From NCBI GenBank assembly GCA_021442965.1, contig JABUUX010000067.1, forward strand, positions 1-6,020: a stretch of DNA of 6,020 bases, given 5' to 3'. Source of the DNA: Treponema sp. Lineage in GTDB: Bacteria > Spirochaetota > Spirochaetia > Treponematales > Treponemataceae. Positions 5,932-6,020 of this stretch are shown here, one piece after another. Positions within the stretch are counted from its first letter, which is position 1; every line of letters starts with the position of its first letter. A model generated the notes under the pieces. The model was given only the letters and a program-made list of their open reading frames with translations, was not told the DNA's origin and did not search any database. The position numbers and the translations under genes are program-made.

Positions 5932-5989
5932 GGAATAAAAGTATATATTTACAAATTTATAAAATTTCACAAAAAACACAAATCTGGTG

Positions 5990-6018
5990 TTGACAGAGAA
6001 AAGATAAAAAGGTATATT
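5990..6018 (+). promoter_or_regulatory. Strong sigma70-type promoter for a downstream gene
   Basis: TTGACA (5990-5995, perfect -35), a 17-nt spacer and TATATT (6013-6018, 5 of 6 matches to TATAAT) form the best promoter in the window. The stretch just upstream (about 5941-5985) is A/T-rich and could act as an UP-like element. The expected start is about 6025, outside the window. Promoters this close to consensus often serve tRNA, rRNA or other highly expressed genes, but the target cannot be seen. Confidence 0.75.
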
Positions 6019-6020
6019 AA

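Noticed and set aside
5953..5967. AAATTT / AAATTT inverted repeat after the patatin gene as a terminator
   Set aside because: The stem is purely A-T with a 3-nt loop and no following T-run; expected by chance in this composition.

Overview
This 6 kb stretch of bacterial chromosome is AT-rich, with clear Shine-Dalgarno sequences and tightly packed genes. A low-GC lineage is likely. A Treponema-like spirochaete is my best guess, based on overall style and a stand-alone S23-family gene, but no rRNA or lineage marker is present, so a low-GC Firmicute is not excluded.

Layout. Positions 1-78 are the last 25 codons of argB (acetylglutamate kinase). A convincing intrinsic terminator follows at 115-159. 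Convergent to argB, on the minus strand at 86-490, is a small S23/23S-rRNA intervening-sequence-type four-helix-bundle protein; the argB terminator lies inside its 3' coding end. A 133-nt divergent intergenic region (491-623) holds weak promoter candidates and a small palindrome. It separates that gene from a plus-strand block of three genes: two ABC exporter half-transporters (624-2414 and 2442-4418) and a membrane-anchored or lipidated patatin-like phospholipase (4528-5931). The window ends in a textbook sigma70-type promoter (TTGACA, 17 nt, TATATT) for a gene that starts beyond position 6020.

How the genes work together. The two ABC proteins are almost certainly one heterodimeric exporter of the BmrCD/LmrCD/TM287-288 type. 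The first subunit carries the degenerate ATP site (Asp in place of the catalytic Glu, Gln in place of the switch His). The second carries the intact catalytic residues and the longer linker typical of its subfamily. The patatin-like protein follows in the same direction, and its active site is predicted to lie outside the cytoplasmic membrane. A shared role in lipid or envelope handling is possible but is only inference.

The most unusual item is the 109-nt gap between the second ABC gene and the patatin gene. It contains two stem-loops, one with a perfect 11-bp inverted repeat, flanked by a 7-nt direct repeat (ATGGGAG). Removing the block and one repeat copy leaves an ordinary 21-nt operon junction with one Shine-Dalgarno. 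This suggests a small hairpin element inserted into an operon. I found no CRISPR array, tRNA, rRNA, transposase or obvious undescribed multi-gene system.
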